From: Selaginella tamariscina | Lineage: Eukaryota > Streptophyta > Lycopodiopsida > Selaginellales > Selaginellaceae | Assembly: GCA_003024785.1 (NCBI GenBank) | Contig: PUQB01000704.1 | Location: 1-64,000, forward strand | DNA: 64,000 bases | Direction: 5' to 3' | Part shown: positions 11,701 to 23,843 of the stretch, piece by piece | Numbering within the stretch: the first letter of the stretch is position 1 | How the letters are laid out: the number at the start of each line of letters is the position of its first letter | Program-made: the position numbers and the translations under genes | Notes under the pieces: model-generated | Databases searched by the model: none | Told to the model about the DNA's origin: nothing | The model's input: the letters and a program-made list of their open reading frames with translations, nothing else

Positions 11701-11774
11701 ACTTCCACATCACTACTGGCTTCTATGTCGTCTGTGCTCAGTGATGTCATTTCAATCTCCTCTCGCCACTTGTT

Positions 11775-14522
11775 TTAGGCCAGAAAGGGTGTTGCAATTC
11801 TGTACTTGACAGTAGGCCCTTCCAACTCTCGAACAACAGTCTCCCAATAGTTGACCACATGCTTATATAGTTCTGAGTAACCAGTTGCCTTATCAGAATT
11901 CTTTGGCATCGATTTTTGAACCCATGCCACATATTTTTTGATGCCATCAATAATAACCTCTTGTTCCTTGAGCTGGGCACTCAATGGAATAGGGTCTGGT
12001 TGTCCTTCTGGGAGAAGTGGCTTTCCATCCTCTCCACTTTTGAAGAGCATTAAGCCCTCTTTCGGTAACCACTCCTGCTCTGATGGCCGTAACTTGTACT
12101 GCATAATAGGTATACCATCTCGTATGGAGAAAAAGAATTGTAGCGGCACAAGGTGACCAACTAAAGAATCACTCCCTTCTTTTATATCTCTTGAGAAATT
12201 TTTTGAAGTCTGGCACCTCAGTCACAAGCAAAGCACAACTTTTTTGGAGATGCAATTTTCAAAAAGATTCATCATATGCGGTAAGGTAAGTGCACTTGTC
12301 CTTTTTGTAGAGTTGGAGACCTTGCTGAAGAACGCATCAATATCTTCATGAGTGTGACCAACCATAAGGAAACTGAGCGTGATTGTTTCAAACACACCTT
12401 TGGCAACAAGCATTGACAAGTATGCTAGCACATATCTAGAAAATAAAAGTAAGTATGAGCTTGAGAAACCCTTAAGTAAAATGATTTACCTATTTTTGTT
12501 CTCGCCTGCACAATTATCCATCTGTAAAAGCAAATGACGAGGAAGCTTATTTGATGTTGAGGACACATGTACACTATTTGAGCTAGATCCCTCCACTGAA
12601 CCTGAACTCTCAACAGGGCCATCTGTTTTTTGTGCAGGTTGCTGACAATGCTCTCATATTCCCAAGTAGCCTCAAGTGCAGACGTGTTCATGAGAGCATT
12701 ATGTAAAGGTTGAAGGTGTTGTTTCTTCACTTTGAGATCACTGATAGGATTTGTCTGAGAGTGGGCTTCAAGGTTTCTGAAACACATGGCTAACGACCCA
12801 ATAGTGAAATTGGAGTCGCTAGACCAATGTGGAAGTGAAAAGTGTCCATATGACTCACAACCGTGTCCATGTGTTAGCACACCTGTTAAAGAAATCGGAA
12901 GTTTCATGACATTTCCAAGGCACTTTGGTGTTGCAAAGAGCTTTGGAATGCTGGTCTTTGAATGATCCATCTTGTCATGGATCAAGCACAGATACTCTGA
13001 TGGGCGTGACACAGAAAGCATGCGGTGTGCATAGTACTGAGACCGACAAGTTTGTTGTGCAATCATGTGGGCCTCCATCTTCTTTTGAATGGTATGATCT
13101 CCACCAAGGTTTTTGCACAAGCCTCTGCAGCCTTCAATGATGTACAAGTGTCACACTTAGAAAAGCTAGAGTGTTTTGCAATCTCCACATCCTTAAAATG
13201 AGTATTCCATATGTTGTTGAAGGTACCAGTGCAGATTGCTTGGAGCCCCATCAAACTGAGGCACTTGTTCACATGTTCACACAGTTTCAATTGAGTGTAG
13301 ATTGAAGGTAAAACCTTGAGATTTTCCCTGACCCTGCATTTGTGGTTCGGCATTTGTGAGGCATCCTGTCTGCATTTGCTTCCACAAAAGCCTTGAGTAT
13401 CTCTATGGCTGCCATGATGTGAGAGCGGGTTTTGACCAAGCGAGTGTTCCCATGAACTGAGGTTCGCGCTCCATCTAGCCACTCATCCTCCGACGGTAGA
13501 ACGTGGTCTTTGGGATCCCGTATATACTGTACCAAGCTTTGAAGCAGATGGCCACCTTATTAAATACCATGGATGTACTCTGATAACCTGTGTCCGAGGC
13601 CATTCCATCAATACACCCAGTTAGTGCAGCATATACAAACTCATGCCTTTGCTTTTGGGTGAGCATACGAAAGACATGTCTACATTGGGTAATTTCATTC
13701 CGGTCTGCCATCTGACAACACTTCTTCTTGCAACAGTCAATCGTGGAAATGCTCGTAACACTTTCGGGAATGTAGGATCCATCTTTACCCTCTTGCTGAA
13801 ACTTGCAGGGGAAGATCTACAACCCATGAATCGCCTTTTTCTTACAATAGGACCAATGCAAGGAACCTCTTCAAATATGAGTTGTTCTTCCGGGTTGTTA
13901 TTATTGAAATCCAACCCAGAATATGTTGAACCATCTTGCCGTCTTAATTCAGATGTTCGCCACCTCACGAGGGATCCAGGATACAATGTGCCATTAGGTG
14001 AAACCTCTGTCACAACTAACCCACAAGTCGGACCCTAGTTTCTCTTCTGACACTGCTTCCATTGGATTTATAGCTGTGATGATGCCTCTTCCGACTTCAA
14101 TCTCACGAAGAAAGAGAATCACCTCATCCATCACAGCAGGCAAGCCATCATCTGGTAAACTCGTGCTACTATTTGTTTGTGACTCTGCATATTTGTGTCA
14201 GCCTTGACTTCATCCAAATTCCACAATACAGGAGAACCTCCTCAAATTCCATTCCCAGAACCTCAACATGCTTGAAAATGGTGTTCACCCATACGTACAC
14301 ACAAGATCCTTGGGAAATATTGTGACATGATGCATTATTATCTCGAACTTCCACAGTTCCAATGCCAACTATCTCGTTGTTCCGAAGAAGACATACTTTA
14401 TCTCCAGTATTAAACATATTGTCCTGCAATAACATAAATATTATTTTATGATATCTGTTTATGCAATATTTTAAGAAATCTGAATTACGGTTACTTAATA
14501 ATATGCATATGCAATAATACAT
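11775..14522 (-). pseudogene. DUF7869-like gene (putative transposase-derived), broken
   Basis: Read on the minus strand, the N-terminal half has a segment at about 13,475-13,711 with C-R-H-V-F-R-M-L-T and the phrase Y-G-I-P-K-T-T-F-Y-R-R. Near 12,500 comes M-D-N-C-A-G-E-N-K-N, and across a short intron (about 12,435-12,490) R-Y-V-L-A-Y-L-S-M-L. This is followed by F-L-M-V-G-H-T-H-E-D-I-D-A-F-F at about 12,330-12,380. The D-N-C-x-x-E-N-K-N-R and V-G-H-T-H-E-D-I-D signatures are those of the plant/animal family I know as DUF7869, generally regarded as mobile-element related. Several frameshifts separate the pieces. The upstream part (13,621-14,522) is less conserved and its gene structure is uncertain. 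Palindrome array B lies directly upstream of its 5' end. Confidence 0.6.
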
Positions 14523-14571
14523 AATTATGTTTAGAGATAATATCTCATGTTTGATTAATACAACTGATGGG

Positions 14572-15143
14572 CGGGATTAATCCCGCCACTCCCTCCGACG
14601 AGGAAGTCGGCGGGATTAATCCCGCCGACTCCCCCGGAGAGAGTCGGCGGGATTAATCCCGCCGGACTCCCTCCGCGGAAGAGCGGCGGGATTAATCCCG
14701 CCGCTCTTCCTCGTCGGGGGAGCGGCGGGATTAATCCCGCTCTTCCTGTCGGAGGAGTCCAAGGCGGGATTAATCCCGCCCACAATTCTTACGACGGGGA
14801 ATGGGTGGGGGATTAAATCCGCACATAACTCTCTCCAAAACTATGATTTCAAAGAGATCTCGGGATAAATCCTGTCCCCAAATCTTTAAAACAGTGAAGT
14901 GGTGGCGAGATTAATCCCGCCACCCCTTCCCTGCCTCCTAAAATGGTTGGCGGGATTAATCCCGCCGACAACTCTTTCTAATAAATTCTGGTAACTCTTC
15001 ATCAGTTGAGAAGGTTATCGACGGGATTAATCCCGCCACTCTTTTTCAGTGGCGGAGAAGCATTGCCCGGGAGATGGTGGCGGGATTAATCCCGCCACTT
15101 CTTCAAAGAGGCGAAAAAGAAATGGCCGGATTAATCCCGCCGC
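14572..15143. repeat. Palindrome array B
   Basis: About 12 copies of GGCGGGATTAATCCCGCC or close variants occur, the first six at 35-41 bp spacing, then more widely spaced and more degenerate. Spacers such as CGACGAGGAAGTCGG are themselves partly palindromic. This array belongs to no recognised gene A copy; it lies upstream of the minus-strand DUF7869-like gene. Confidence 0.9.
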
Positions 15144-15149
15144 CCCGGT

Positions 15150-16600
15150 TAACCTAGAATATTAAGTTAAAAGGATATTTAAACGTGATAAATCCCTAAC
15201 GGAATATATTATAATCCTAATGCATTTCTAAACCCCTAAATTGTAATTTTAAGAGAGAATGTAAGAGAGTGAATCTTAATAAGTATTTTTAAATTTGTTT
15301 ATAATACTTACTTGTAAACAGCACTGAAGGCGCCGTGCTTTCCTATAAAGAATAGCACCCAATTTAATCTCGCTCCTGAGATGATCACTATGAAGAAAAA
15401 AGAAGATCTAAAGAGTGAAAAATACAGAAATGAAGAAACCCTTGCCGGAGAAAGAACCAGATCTGAATTTGAGTGGGAAATTAAATGCATTTTCAAATTT
15501 ATATGTCAGACCGACAATACATATGTCAGAAATTCAAATTTTTAAAAAGAACAGAAAATAAAATTTAAGATGAGTTGACACAAATATCCGACACTCTGAC
15601 ATATATACTCTCCAGTTCCAATGAGTATTTTAAAATTGCATTTAATGTTATTCAAGTGATTCAAGCTGTTTAATATTACGAAATTTTAGACTATATTCTA
15701 CATTCTTAGTATTCAAGTATATTTATATTATATATATATATAATAAATACTTATACAATAAATAAATTGATATATTATTATGTATCATTTAAAATATATT
15801 CATAGTCTGTTTATTATTATTATTTTCTTAATTACTCGAGTATTTAGTTTTCATTTCCTAGTATCAATGGGATATTCTTTAATATTTTATTAATATTTGA
15901 AGAATATTCTAATATTAAACCTGATTATCATAATTAAATTAGTCTTGTTCTTAATTATTGCAGTAATTATTCTACATTTGTATATATTAATGGGATTTTC
16001 TCAATTAATTTGTTATTATTTCAAGAATATTCATGTGTTAAACCTTATTATCAATATTAAATTAATACACACTATGAACATATTTTAAATTATACATAAT
16101 AATACATCATTTTATCTAATATATAGTCATATATAGTTTTAATAATATATATATTAATATCATTTCCTTAATTACTTGAGTAATTAATCTTCTTTATATT
16201 AATGGGATATTCTTTATTATTTTCTTATTATTCCAAGAATATTCCAATATTAAACATGATTATGATAATTAATTTAGTTAATTATTTGAGTACTTAATTT
16301 ACATTTGTATATATTAATGGGATTTTCTCAATTAATTTCTTATTATTTCAAGAATATTTCAATGTTAAACCTTTTTATCAATATTAAATTAATATATATT
16401 ATTAAAACTATATATGGCTATATATTAGATAAAATCATATATTATTATGTATAATTTAAAATATGTTCCTAGTGTGTTTATTAATTTTATTTTCTTAATT
16501 ATTCGATGTTTGTTTTGCACACATATATAAACACAATCATAAATTTACACACGCATTACAAGAACTTACAAAAACACATATGCACACACATGCACAACCC
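15150..16600. other. AT-rich DNA with internal degenerate repeats
   Basis: Very AT-rich. A phrase like TATTAATGGGATATTCTTTAATATTTTATTAATATTTGAAGAATATT recurs in altered form at about 15,870, 15,990, 16,200 and 16,320, giving a degenerate tandem repeat of about 120-200 bp. No coding region is recognised. Confidence 0.55.
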
Positions 16601-16738
16601 TAAACCAAACTGAAGAAATATGTTGCTTCTTTATTGAAAACATCATGTTCAACGCATGTATGATATATGTACTCAATCTGTGTATATGTAACACATTGAA
16701 TTTACATGTGTAATATTTATATTAAGCTTGTTGGGAGC

Positions 16739-16782
16739 AAACCCTAAACCCTAAACCCTAAACCCTAAACCCTAAACCCTAA
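16739..16782. repeat. Interstitial telomere repeat (CCCTAAA)n
   Basis: Six uninterrupted plant-type telomere units (AAACCCT) lie in an internal position. Isolated CCTAAACC phrases occur near 16,600. Confidence 0.95.
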
Positions 16783-16789
16783 TATGTAA

Positions 16790-17345
16790 CACAATGAATT
16801 TACTCATGTAATATGTATGTATGTCTGTGTGTATACACGTGTGCATGTATATATGTGTACTCTGTATGTATATATGTGTACTTTCTGTCTTCTCTCATAC
16901 ATACACACCATGCATGATCCATGTTAATATGTACTGTCTCTCTTCTCTCAAACATACACACCATGCATGATCTATAATATGTACTCGGTCTCTCTAATAT
17001 TATGTACTAATATGTATGTATGTCTGTGTGTATAATACACACCATGCATGATCCATATTAATATGTACTGTCTCTCTTCTCTCATATACTATGTATGTAT
17101 ATCTGTGTATAATATGTGTAAGTATATATGTGTACTAATATATGCAATGTGTACAAAAATAATTTTTCAACACTCTCTCTTCTCTCATACATACACACCA
17201 TGCATGATCCATCCTAAATCCAAAACCCTAAACCCTAAACCCTAAACCCATGTAATATGTGTGTATGTCTGTGTGTATACACGTGTGTATGTATATATTA
17301 TGTGTATTAATATATGCAATGTGTACACATGAAACTTTAACACTC
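16790..17345. repeat. Subtelomere-like tandem repeats
   Basis: The phrase CATACACACCATGCATGATC recurs near 16,900, 16,955, 17,038 and 17,192. It alternates with TGTAATATGTATGTATGTCTGTGTGTATACACGTG-type blocks at about 16,805, 17,010 and 17,250. The block lies between two telomere-repeat tracts, so it resembles subtelomeric satellite DNA. No gene is seen. Confidence 0.6.
17214..17250. repeat. Second interstitial telomere repeat tract
   Basis: It begins CCTAAATCCAAAACCCTAAA and continues for three further CCCTAAA units in the same orientation as the tract at 16,739. Confidence 0.9.
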
Positions 17346-17599
17346 TCATGGACACACACATGTTAAATCCCTGCATGATTTATATTTTTGAGGTGTATGT
17401 GATACACCCACACACACGCACGCGCTAATAATATAATGAAAGAATATTCGTTTAGGGCGAATCTATATTTTATTCTTTTTAGGGTTTAAGTATATTCTCA
17501 GAAGGAATATTCTATTAGGGTTGATATATATATTTAATTCCTTTAGGGTTTAGGTATATTCTTAGGGTTTCAAGAGGCGGCGGCTGTGAAATCGGCGGC

Positions 17600-17871
17600 G
17601 GCGGCTGTGCACACAGGTGAGATCTGTGTGTGTGTGTATGTATGTATATATGTATAGGAGTGTGCGTATAATTTTTTTTCTTAGTTTTATCTCTCGCACA
17701 CACACGCACACTCCTGTGTATGTATATGTGTCTGTATGATTTATTTGTTTCGCTCACACACGCATACACACGATATACATATACACATATATATATATAT
17801 ATACCTATATACATATATACATACATATATTATGTGTACCAGTATCTGTAAATTTTTTTTATTGATCTTGC

Positions 17872-17937
<66 letters not shown>

Positions 17938-18022
17938 GTGTACCAGTATCTGTAAATTTTTTTTTATTGATCTATCTCTCCCACACACGCGCACTGCTTT
18001 ACACACACACACACACACACAC

Positions 18023-18056
<34 letters not shown>

Positions 18057-18720
18057 ATGCATATTAACAAATAGTATACAACACTAGTTTATATATATGC
18101 TTATATATTCATAATATACACACATATATATATGTGTGTGTTTATCTGTATAATTTTATTTATTTATTAGTTTTATCTCTCGCACACACACGCACACTCC
18201 TGTGTATGTATATGTGTGTGTGTGTGTGTTTGTTTATCTGTATGATTTTATTTGTTTCGCTCACACACGCATACACACAATATACATATACACATATATA
18301 TACCTATATACATATATACATACATACAACACTAGTTTATATATATGCTTATATATTCACAGACTCTCTCTCTTTCTCTATAGATTATATATCTATATAC
18401 ACATATATATGTGTGTGTTTATCTGTATAATTTTATTTATTTATTAGTTTTATCTTTTGCACACACACGCACACTCCTGTGTATATATATGTGTGTGTGT
18501 GTGTTTGTTTATCTGTATGATTTTATTTGTTTCGCTCACACGCATACACACGATATACATATACACACATATATATACCTATGTACACACATATATTAGG
18601 TGTACCAGTACTGTATAAGTTTATTTATTTATCTATCTCTTGCACACACACGTACACTCCTATACATACATACATACATACATATATACACACACACACA
18701 TATATATGTGTGTGTTTTTA
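17600..18720. repeat. TG/CA/TA satellite block preceding module copy 2
   Basis: Repeated blocks carry TTTATCTGTATAATTTTATT, then TTATCTCTCGCACACACACGCACACTCCTGTG, then TG and TA runs. Starts near 18,130 and 18,412 give a unit of about 282 bp. A 104-bp repeat of GTGTACCAGTATCTGTAAATTT occurs at 17,835 and 17,939, with another copy near 18,600. Pure CA runs lie at about 17,876-17,908 and 18,000-18,022, and TA runs at about 17,910-17,936 and 18,025-18,053. Open frames here are low-complexity artefacts. Confidence 0.75.
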
Positions 18721-18734
18721 TCTCGCTAAGCCCC

Positions 18735-20285
18735 TCGAGCGGCGGGATTAATCCCGCCGCTATATAGTTGGGGCCATGGCGGCGGGATTAATCCCGCCGC
18801 CGAGGCCCTTCAGGCATGGGTGAGCGGCGGGATTAATCCCGCCGCCGAGGCCCTTCACGCAGGCTATGGGCGGCGGGATTAATCCCGCCGCTCTACGACA
18901 AACCGAAGAGCGGCGGGATTAATCCCGCCGCCCATAGCCTGCGTGAGGGGCCTCGGCGGCGGGATTAATCCCGCCGCTCATCCATGCCCTGCGCGGAATG
19001 CGGCGGGATTTATCTCGCCGGCAATGGCCTGTGTGAAGGTTCTAATGGGCGGGATTAATCCCGCCGGATTCCGCGCAGGGCATTTACAGGGAATGGGCGG
19101 CAGGATTAATCCCGCCGCTCTTCGGTTTGTCGTAGAGCGGCGGGATTAATCCCGCCGCCCAGGGAATTCACGCAGGACATGAACGGCGGGATTATCCGGC
19201 CCCACGCTCATGCCCTTCGCGGAGGGCGGCGGGATTAATCCCGCCGTTCATGTCCTGCGTGAATTCCCTGGGCGGCGGGATTAATCCCGCCCCCACCCAT
19301 CCCTGTTCAAAAATGCCGCAGCCAATATATATGTGTGAGCGCATGATTTACGAGAGGGCGGCGGGATTAGCCTCCGAACCTTCATTACCCGGTGGCGAGA
19401 TTAATCTCCGAACCTTCATTACCCCATTGGTATGTTGAATCAATCCCGACTAACTCTGTCTGAGACGGAGAAGGTTTACAAAATACCAATGGAGGGAACC
19501 GAGAAGGGTGGTGGGATTAATTTCACCATCCCTTACATGGTGGGCGGGATTAATCCCGCCGCGTACGCATGCCCTGCGCGGAATCGGGCGGGATTTATCC
19601 CGCCGCCATTGGCCTGCCTGAAGGGCCTAGGCGGCGGGATTAATCCCGCAAGATTTCGCACAGGGCATTGGCGTTCGGCGGGATTAATCCCGCCGACTAA
19701 GGCCCGAGTGAAGGGCCTGGGAGGCGGGATTAATCCCGCCGACGCCAATGCCCTGTGCGAAATCGGGCGGGATTATCCCGCCGCCATTGGCCTGCCTGAA
19801 GTGCCTAGGCGGCGGATTAATCCCGCCCGATTCCGCGCAGGGAATTGGCGTCCGGCGGGATTAATCCCGCCGCATAGGGACGAGTGAAGGCCCTGGGCGG
19901 CGGGATTAATCCCGCCGAGTCTTCAATGCCTGTTGGAGAAATGAATCTCGCCACCCTTCCCTTTTTCCTCCATTGGTGAGTTGGACCAATCCCAAACGTT
20001 TCTGTCTAAGACGTAGAAGGTTTACAACATACCAATGGAGGGGACTGGGAAGGGTGGCGAGATTCATTTAACCATCCCTTACATGGTGGGCGAGATTAAT
20101 CCCGCCTCCTTTCTGGAGTCACTGAAGGGGTGTGAGAAATAAATCCTGCCCAGTTCTCTCTGAGACCGAGAAGGGTGGCAAGATTAATTCCGCACTCCCG
20201 TTCAAGGCCTCCAGAAAGGTGGCGAGATTAATCCCGCCCACTCTTTCAGGAGGCATTGAAGGGGTGGCGAGATTAATCCCGCCGC
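18735..20285. repeat. Palindrome array C
   Basis: About 27 copies of GGCGGGATTAATCCCGCC and close variants, plus several weaker ones. The first six (18,741-18,975) are nearly all perfect and spaced 40-50 bp. Spacers invert around a centre near 18,895, where GCTATGGGC and its complement flank the sequence symmetrically. The right third is homologous to the right third of array A, with the same decay to CGAGATTAATCCCGCC. Confidence 0.93.
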
Positions 20286-20397
20286 ACCTTCCATGTGAAT
20301 ATATATGTGTATTAGTATATATAAGTTGCATATCTCATTTTATTTACTTTTATCATCTCTTCATATTATTTCGAGTAAAAGCTAGGAATCTATGTAA

Positions 20398-20484
20398 AAC
20401 TGTCCAGAGCTCACATTTGTGGTGGTTCTAAAACGAAATGTTATCTTTCTTTTGCACTAACACAAATGTGAGCTTCGGACAGTT
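20398..20484. other. 87-nt stem-loop upstream of gene A, copy 2
   Basis: This repeats the arrangement at 1,891-1,977: left arm 20,398-20,422, right arm 20,460-20,484, with the same arm sequence. It ends about 100 bp before the TTTTGCAG that precedes gene A. Confidence 0.6.
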
Positions 20485-20626
20485 AATTACGTCTACTTCT
20501 CTCTGTGTATTATTTTTGTATATTCGGGTTTATACAAGTGTGTGTGCGTTTTTATATAATTTATATTTATAGTGTATTATTTTGCAGAAGGACGATTTGA
20601 TCAAACAAGGAGATCGAGTCATTAGT

Positions 20627-23600
20627 ATGGAGTCGTCGTCAAATTCTGGGTAAGAATTAAAATAAAATCTGTTATACTCGGATACTTGAACTAATCATTT
20701 TTGTATTCAGATGTGGAATTGAGGTGACATTAAAGTCAAGAGCAGGAGAAGAGATGGGCAGGGGGATTCTGGAATCAACTTGGCCATATTTTAAGATAAA
20801 TGGGAAGCGCATTGGAGCAACCATGGCTGCTGTCAAATTAACCTCTGTCACATCTCATGGACAAGCAAAACAATGGAAAGTTGATTCGCTAGTCAAGCAC
20901 CCGAAAGCAGGCTGCGAACCCAGATTGGACGATGCTCGACAGATATGCCTTGTTCCATCCAATGTCACGTTCTCGGATCCAGAGGTCGTCAGTTACAACA
21001 TTAATCTCGGGTGGTTTTGTCGACTTGTGGATAATGACGTTCACGTGTTCACTAATGATGTTGACCTTGGAGTTCTTCTTCAACTCAACGAAAGCCCATC
21101 TATGGAGGGGATCCATCTGGATGTCTACTTCGAAGATCTTCAGACTCATCGAGTAGGTGTATTGTCAGGAGATATTGTTTCACAATACAGAAAATCAGCA
21201 AGTGGAGCAATCTTCCCTCTTGACATTGAAGAAGAACACAGCGACATCATAAGGGAGATTGAGAAGGTGGCTCGGTCTCAGGTTCTCTACAGATCACGTT
21301 CAATTTGCTTAGGAAGCTTCGGGAGCTGGAGCAGTGTGCCGAGAACACTAGAACAGCTGCAGTCGGGGATCACACATGTTGATTCGGATCGCAAAAGAAA
21401 ATCATCAATCGTTTTGTCAGCTGCACCTGTGGCATCTCATGCTGCAATAAGTCACAAGGAAATGATGTTGGATGATAAGATTTATCCTTGTAGGGTTAAA
21501 TATTGCAGCGTCAACCCAAACTTCAATTACAGGCCACTCAACCAGGAACGTGTAGCTGAGCTCATGGAGAAGATGAAGGACGACAATTCTTATACCGTTC
21601 CACATAATGCTGTTTTGTGTCCATACTATGAAAGAAGGAAGGGTGCTGACAAAGTCTGGATCACAACACCAGAACAACTCATGAAGATTCAGACGGAGAA
21701 TAAAAGATCTATCAAGTACTACATCATTAGTGGCCAGCACACAATAACGGCAGCCCAACGACTTCTCGAAGAACACAACAAAGGAACGATGGCAACAAAA
21801 CTTTCCGAGCATACCCGTGAGAAGCTGACAAAAAGATCGGCGTTTTTAGCTAAGCCGAATCTCACAATCGAGCAGTACCATAAGTTATCGGCGGAATGGG
21901 ACGCTGCCGACACCAACCACTACAACAGCAAAATATGGGAGAAGTTTAAACACACGCGAGCCGTGTGGGAATCTCTTCAGCGACCACAAAGAGCTACCGC
22001 AGGGAATACACAATCTGCGGAATACCGGGTAAGCAAATTGTTTGGGCGGGATTTATCTCGCCGGTATATTAATCTGTCTTTTTCCTCAGAGAGTTGAAGA
22101 AATTGCAGCAGTTGATTTTGCCCAGGTGGGCGGGAAGGAAACATCATTTCTGATGATGTTGATTTCTTGCCCCGAAGATAGGATCTTTGCCAAATGGTTG
22201 GGGATTATGGAATCCTTTTCAAAAGGAACACTGAAGAAGAAGCAGACAAGTGAAGGGGAGCCCTCAGAAAAGTCTGCAAAGAAACCCAGTAAGACGCCGA
22301 AGGCTAAGTCTGTTCAATCTACAAAGGATGTAGACAACGATTTCAAGCTCACATGGTTGAAGCCTTTAAATGGAACAACGATGGAGGAGATGGAAGTCTT
22401 GGCTGATTTGGTGATCGATGGCAAACTACAAATCAATAACAGCAGCCCAACCTCTCCTTTTCATCTCAAGGCAATGGAGTTGAAGACGGTCAGGCATTTC
22501 AAGGAGTGGTTGGGAATACACTGCCACAAACTGGGTTGGACCTCGACTTCAACATATGAAGAGGTTAGCAAATATTTGCATGTGACGAACGATGATATGC
22601 TTGTCGAATGGGTGAACCAATCGGAAGATCTAGGCAAGAATCTATTGCACGCCAACGCCAAAAAGGAGAACATTGGGATGACGCCTTCTCTTATGGCAGT
22701 CCTTCAGCAGCGGAGAACCGAATTGAACCTTATAAAGGAGGATGCTACGAATCACGACAAGCCCTACAGATGTTTGTTGTTAGATTCGGAGTCTTTATGG
22801 GGTAACATCACTGCTTGTAGGAAACCGTTTCAATTGTTCGTGATGGATCGGCGGGTGTCAAAAAATCTTTCGACAGATAGGGCACTAGAGGATCTGGTGG
22901 AGAAACTTAGCCGTGCAAGCATATACATAGAAGGTATTTATTATTGAATTCATGCTTGCGCTCTTCACTGATACCTACTTTTTCAGGTATTTATTTCTTG
23001 ATTCTTGCTCATGTCACCGATACTTTTGCCTTCGCCTTCGCCAAGAAGAATAGACATCGTTGGACAGGATTTTATATGAACGATGCTAATCCCAAGTGCA
23101 TTGATACTGTTGTTCACTTGGTTGTTAGGAATGCGCCAAACAATTTCAAGCTTCCAAATGACTGGCCAGGCATCTGTTTGCACTCCAACGGCCCTGAACC
23201 TCCATCCGATACACCGATAGGTATGAGTGACGTATTCGGCAATGTACGTTATCCAAACATTACAAGTCAAGCGGCACGGAGCATCGTCAACTTGATCAGG
23301 GGTCCTCACAGTGATGCGTGGGTTTTTGACTACTGCACTAGGGGGTCCGTCTTGAAGGAGTGTTACCTTCGGCATACATGTGTGTTTGCCGTTGAGAAGG
23401 ATAAGACCATGGTTGAGGACCTGAACAAGTGGATAGATTGGGTCTCAACTGAGTACCCCAACGATTCCATAAAGGCGTATTTGAGAAAGTTCCCTCCAGA
23501 TAAGTGCGATAGCTCTGAAGGTGAATCTGGTTCAATCTCGGAGTCTGAGAACGAACATCAATCAGATATTAGACCGGAAGTTATCTCGAGGAGTACAGAA

Positions 23601-23732
23601 CATTCGCACACTCCAGGACCCATGGAAACATCAATAGAAGATGCAGAAGATCTTGAACCATCTCACAAGCGGCTTAGACCTTCTTCGCCTCATTCAGAAG
23701 GTAATAGCGAAGAAGAATTGATAATGAATTGA
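20627..23732 (+). CDS. Gene A copy 2: ParB-like domain + methyltransferase-like domain protein, intact
   Basis: Four exons with GT-AG introns (20,627-20,649; 20,711-22,028; 22,090-22,933; 22,987-23,732) sum to 2,931 bases, an exact 976 codons plus stop. The frame also stays open upstream to an acceptor at about 20,587, so the true N terminus may lie in an earlier exon. Residues about 265-370 look like a ParB/sulfiredoxin-type N-terminal domain: V-N-P-N-F-N-Y-R-P-L near 275, then Y-Y-I-I-S-G-Q-H-T with G-Q-H at 349-351, where ParB proteins have G-E-R-R. A Lys/Ser-rich linker follows. Residues about 690-880 follow the layout of beta-class amino-methyltransferases: F-V-M-D-R-R-V (D700) where D-P-P-Y is expected, then V-F-D-Y-C-T-R-G-S (D843) and F-A-V-E-K-D (E865), a motif I-II spacing. 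The tail is Ser/acidic with a basic H-K-R-L-R patch. Domain calls are inference from motifs. Confidence 0.7.
22046..22065. repeat. Palindrome variant inside the second intron of gene A
   Basis: GGGCGGGATTTATCTCGCC lies within the 61-bp intron 22,029-22,089. The same variant is present in array C near 19,009 and at the matching intron of copy 1 (about 3,533). Confidence 0.8.
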
Positions 23733-23843
23733 TAAAGTGATGAATAGTTGTAAATGAGTGTAACATAAGGCATTTTTGTATATTTCTTTTATATTTGTAC
23801 AGAAAATAAATTCTCAAGGATTAATGAAGCTTTTAGTTCAAAC

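Noticed and set aside
12925..14207. Plus-strand open frames over the DUF7869-like gene
   Set aside because: The conserved motifs lie on the minus strand; the plus-strand frames match nothing recognised.
17736..18751. Several 60-110 codon frames rich in Tyr-Ile and Thr-His
   Set aside because: They translate TA, CA and TG microsatellites.
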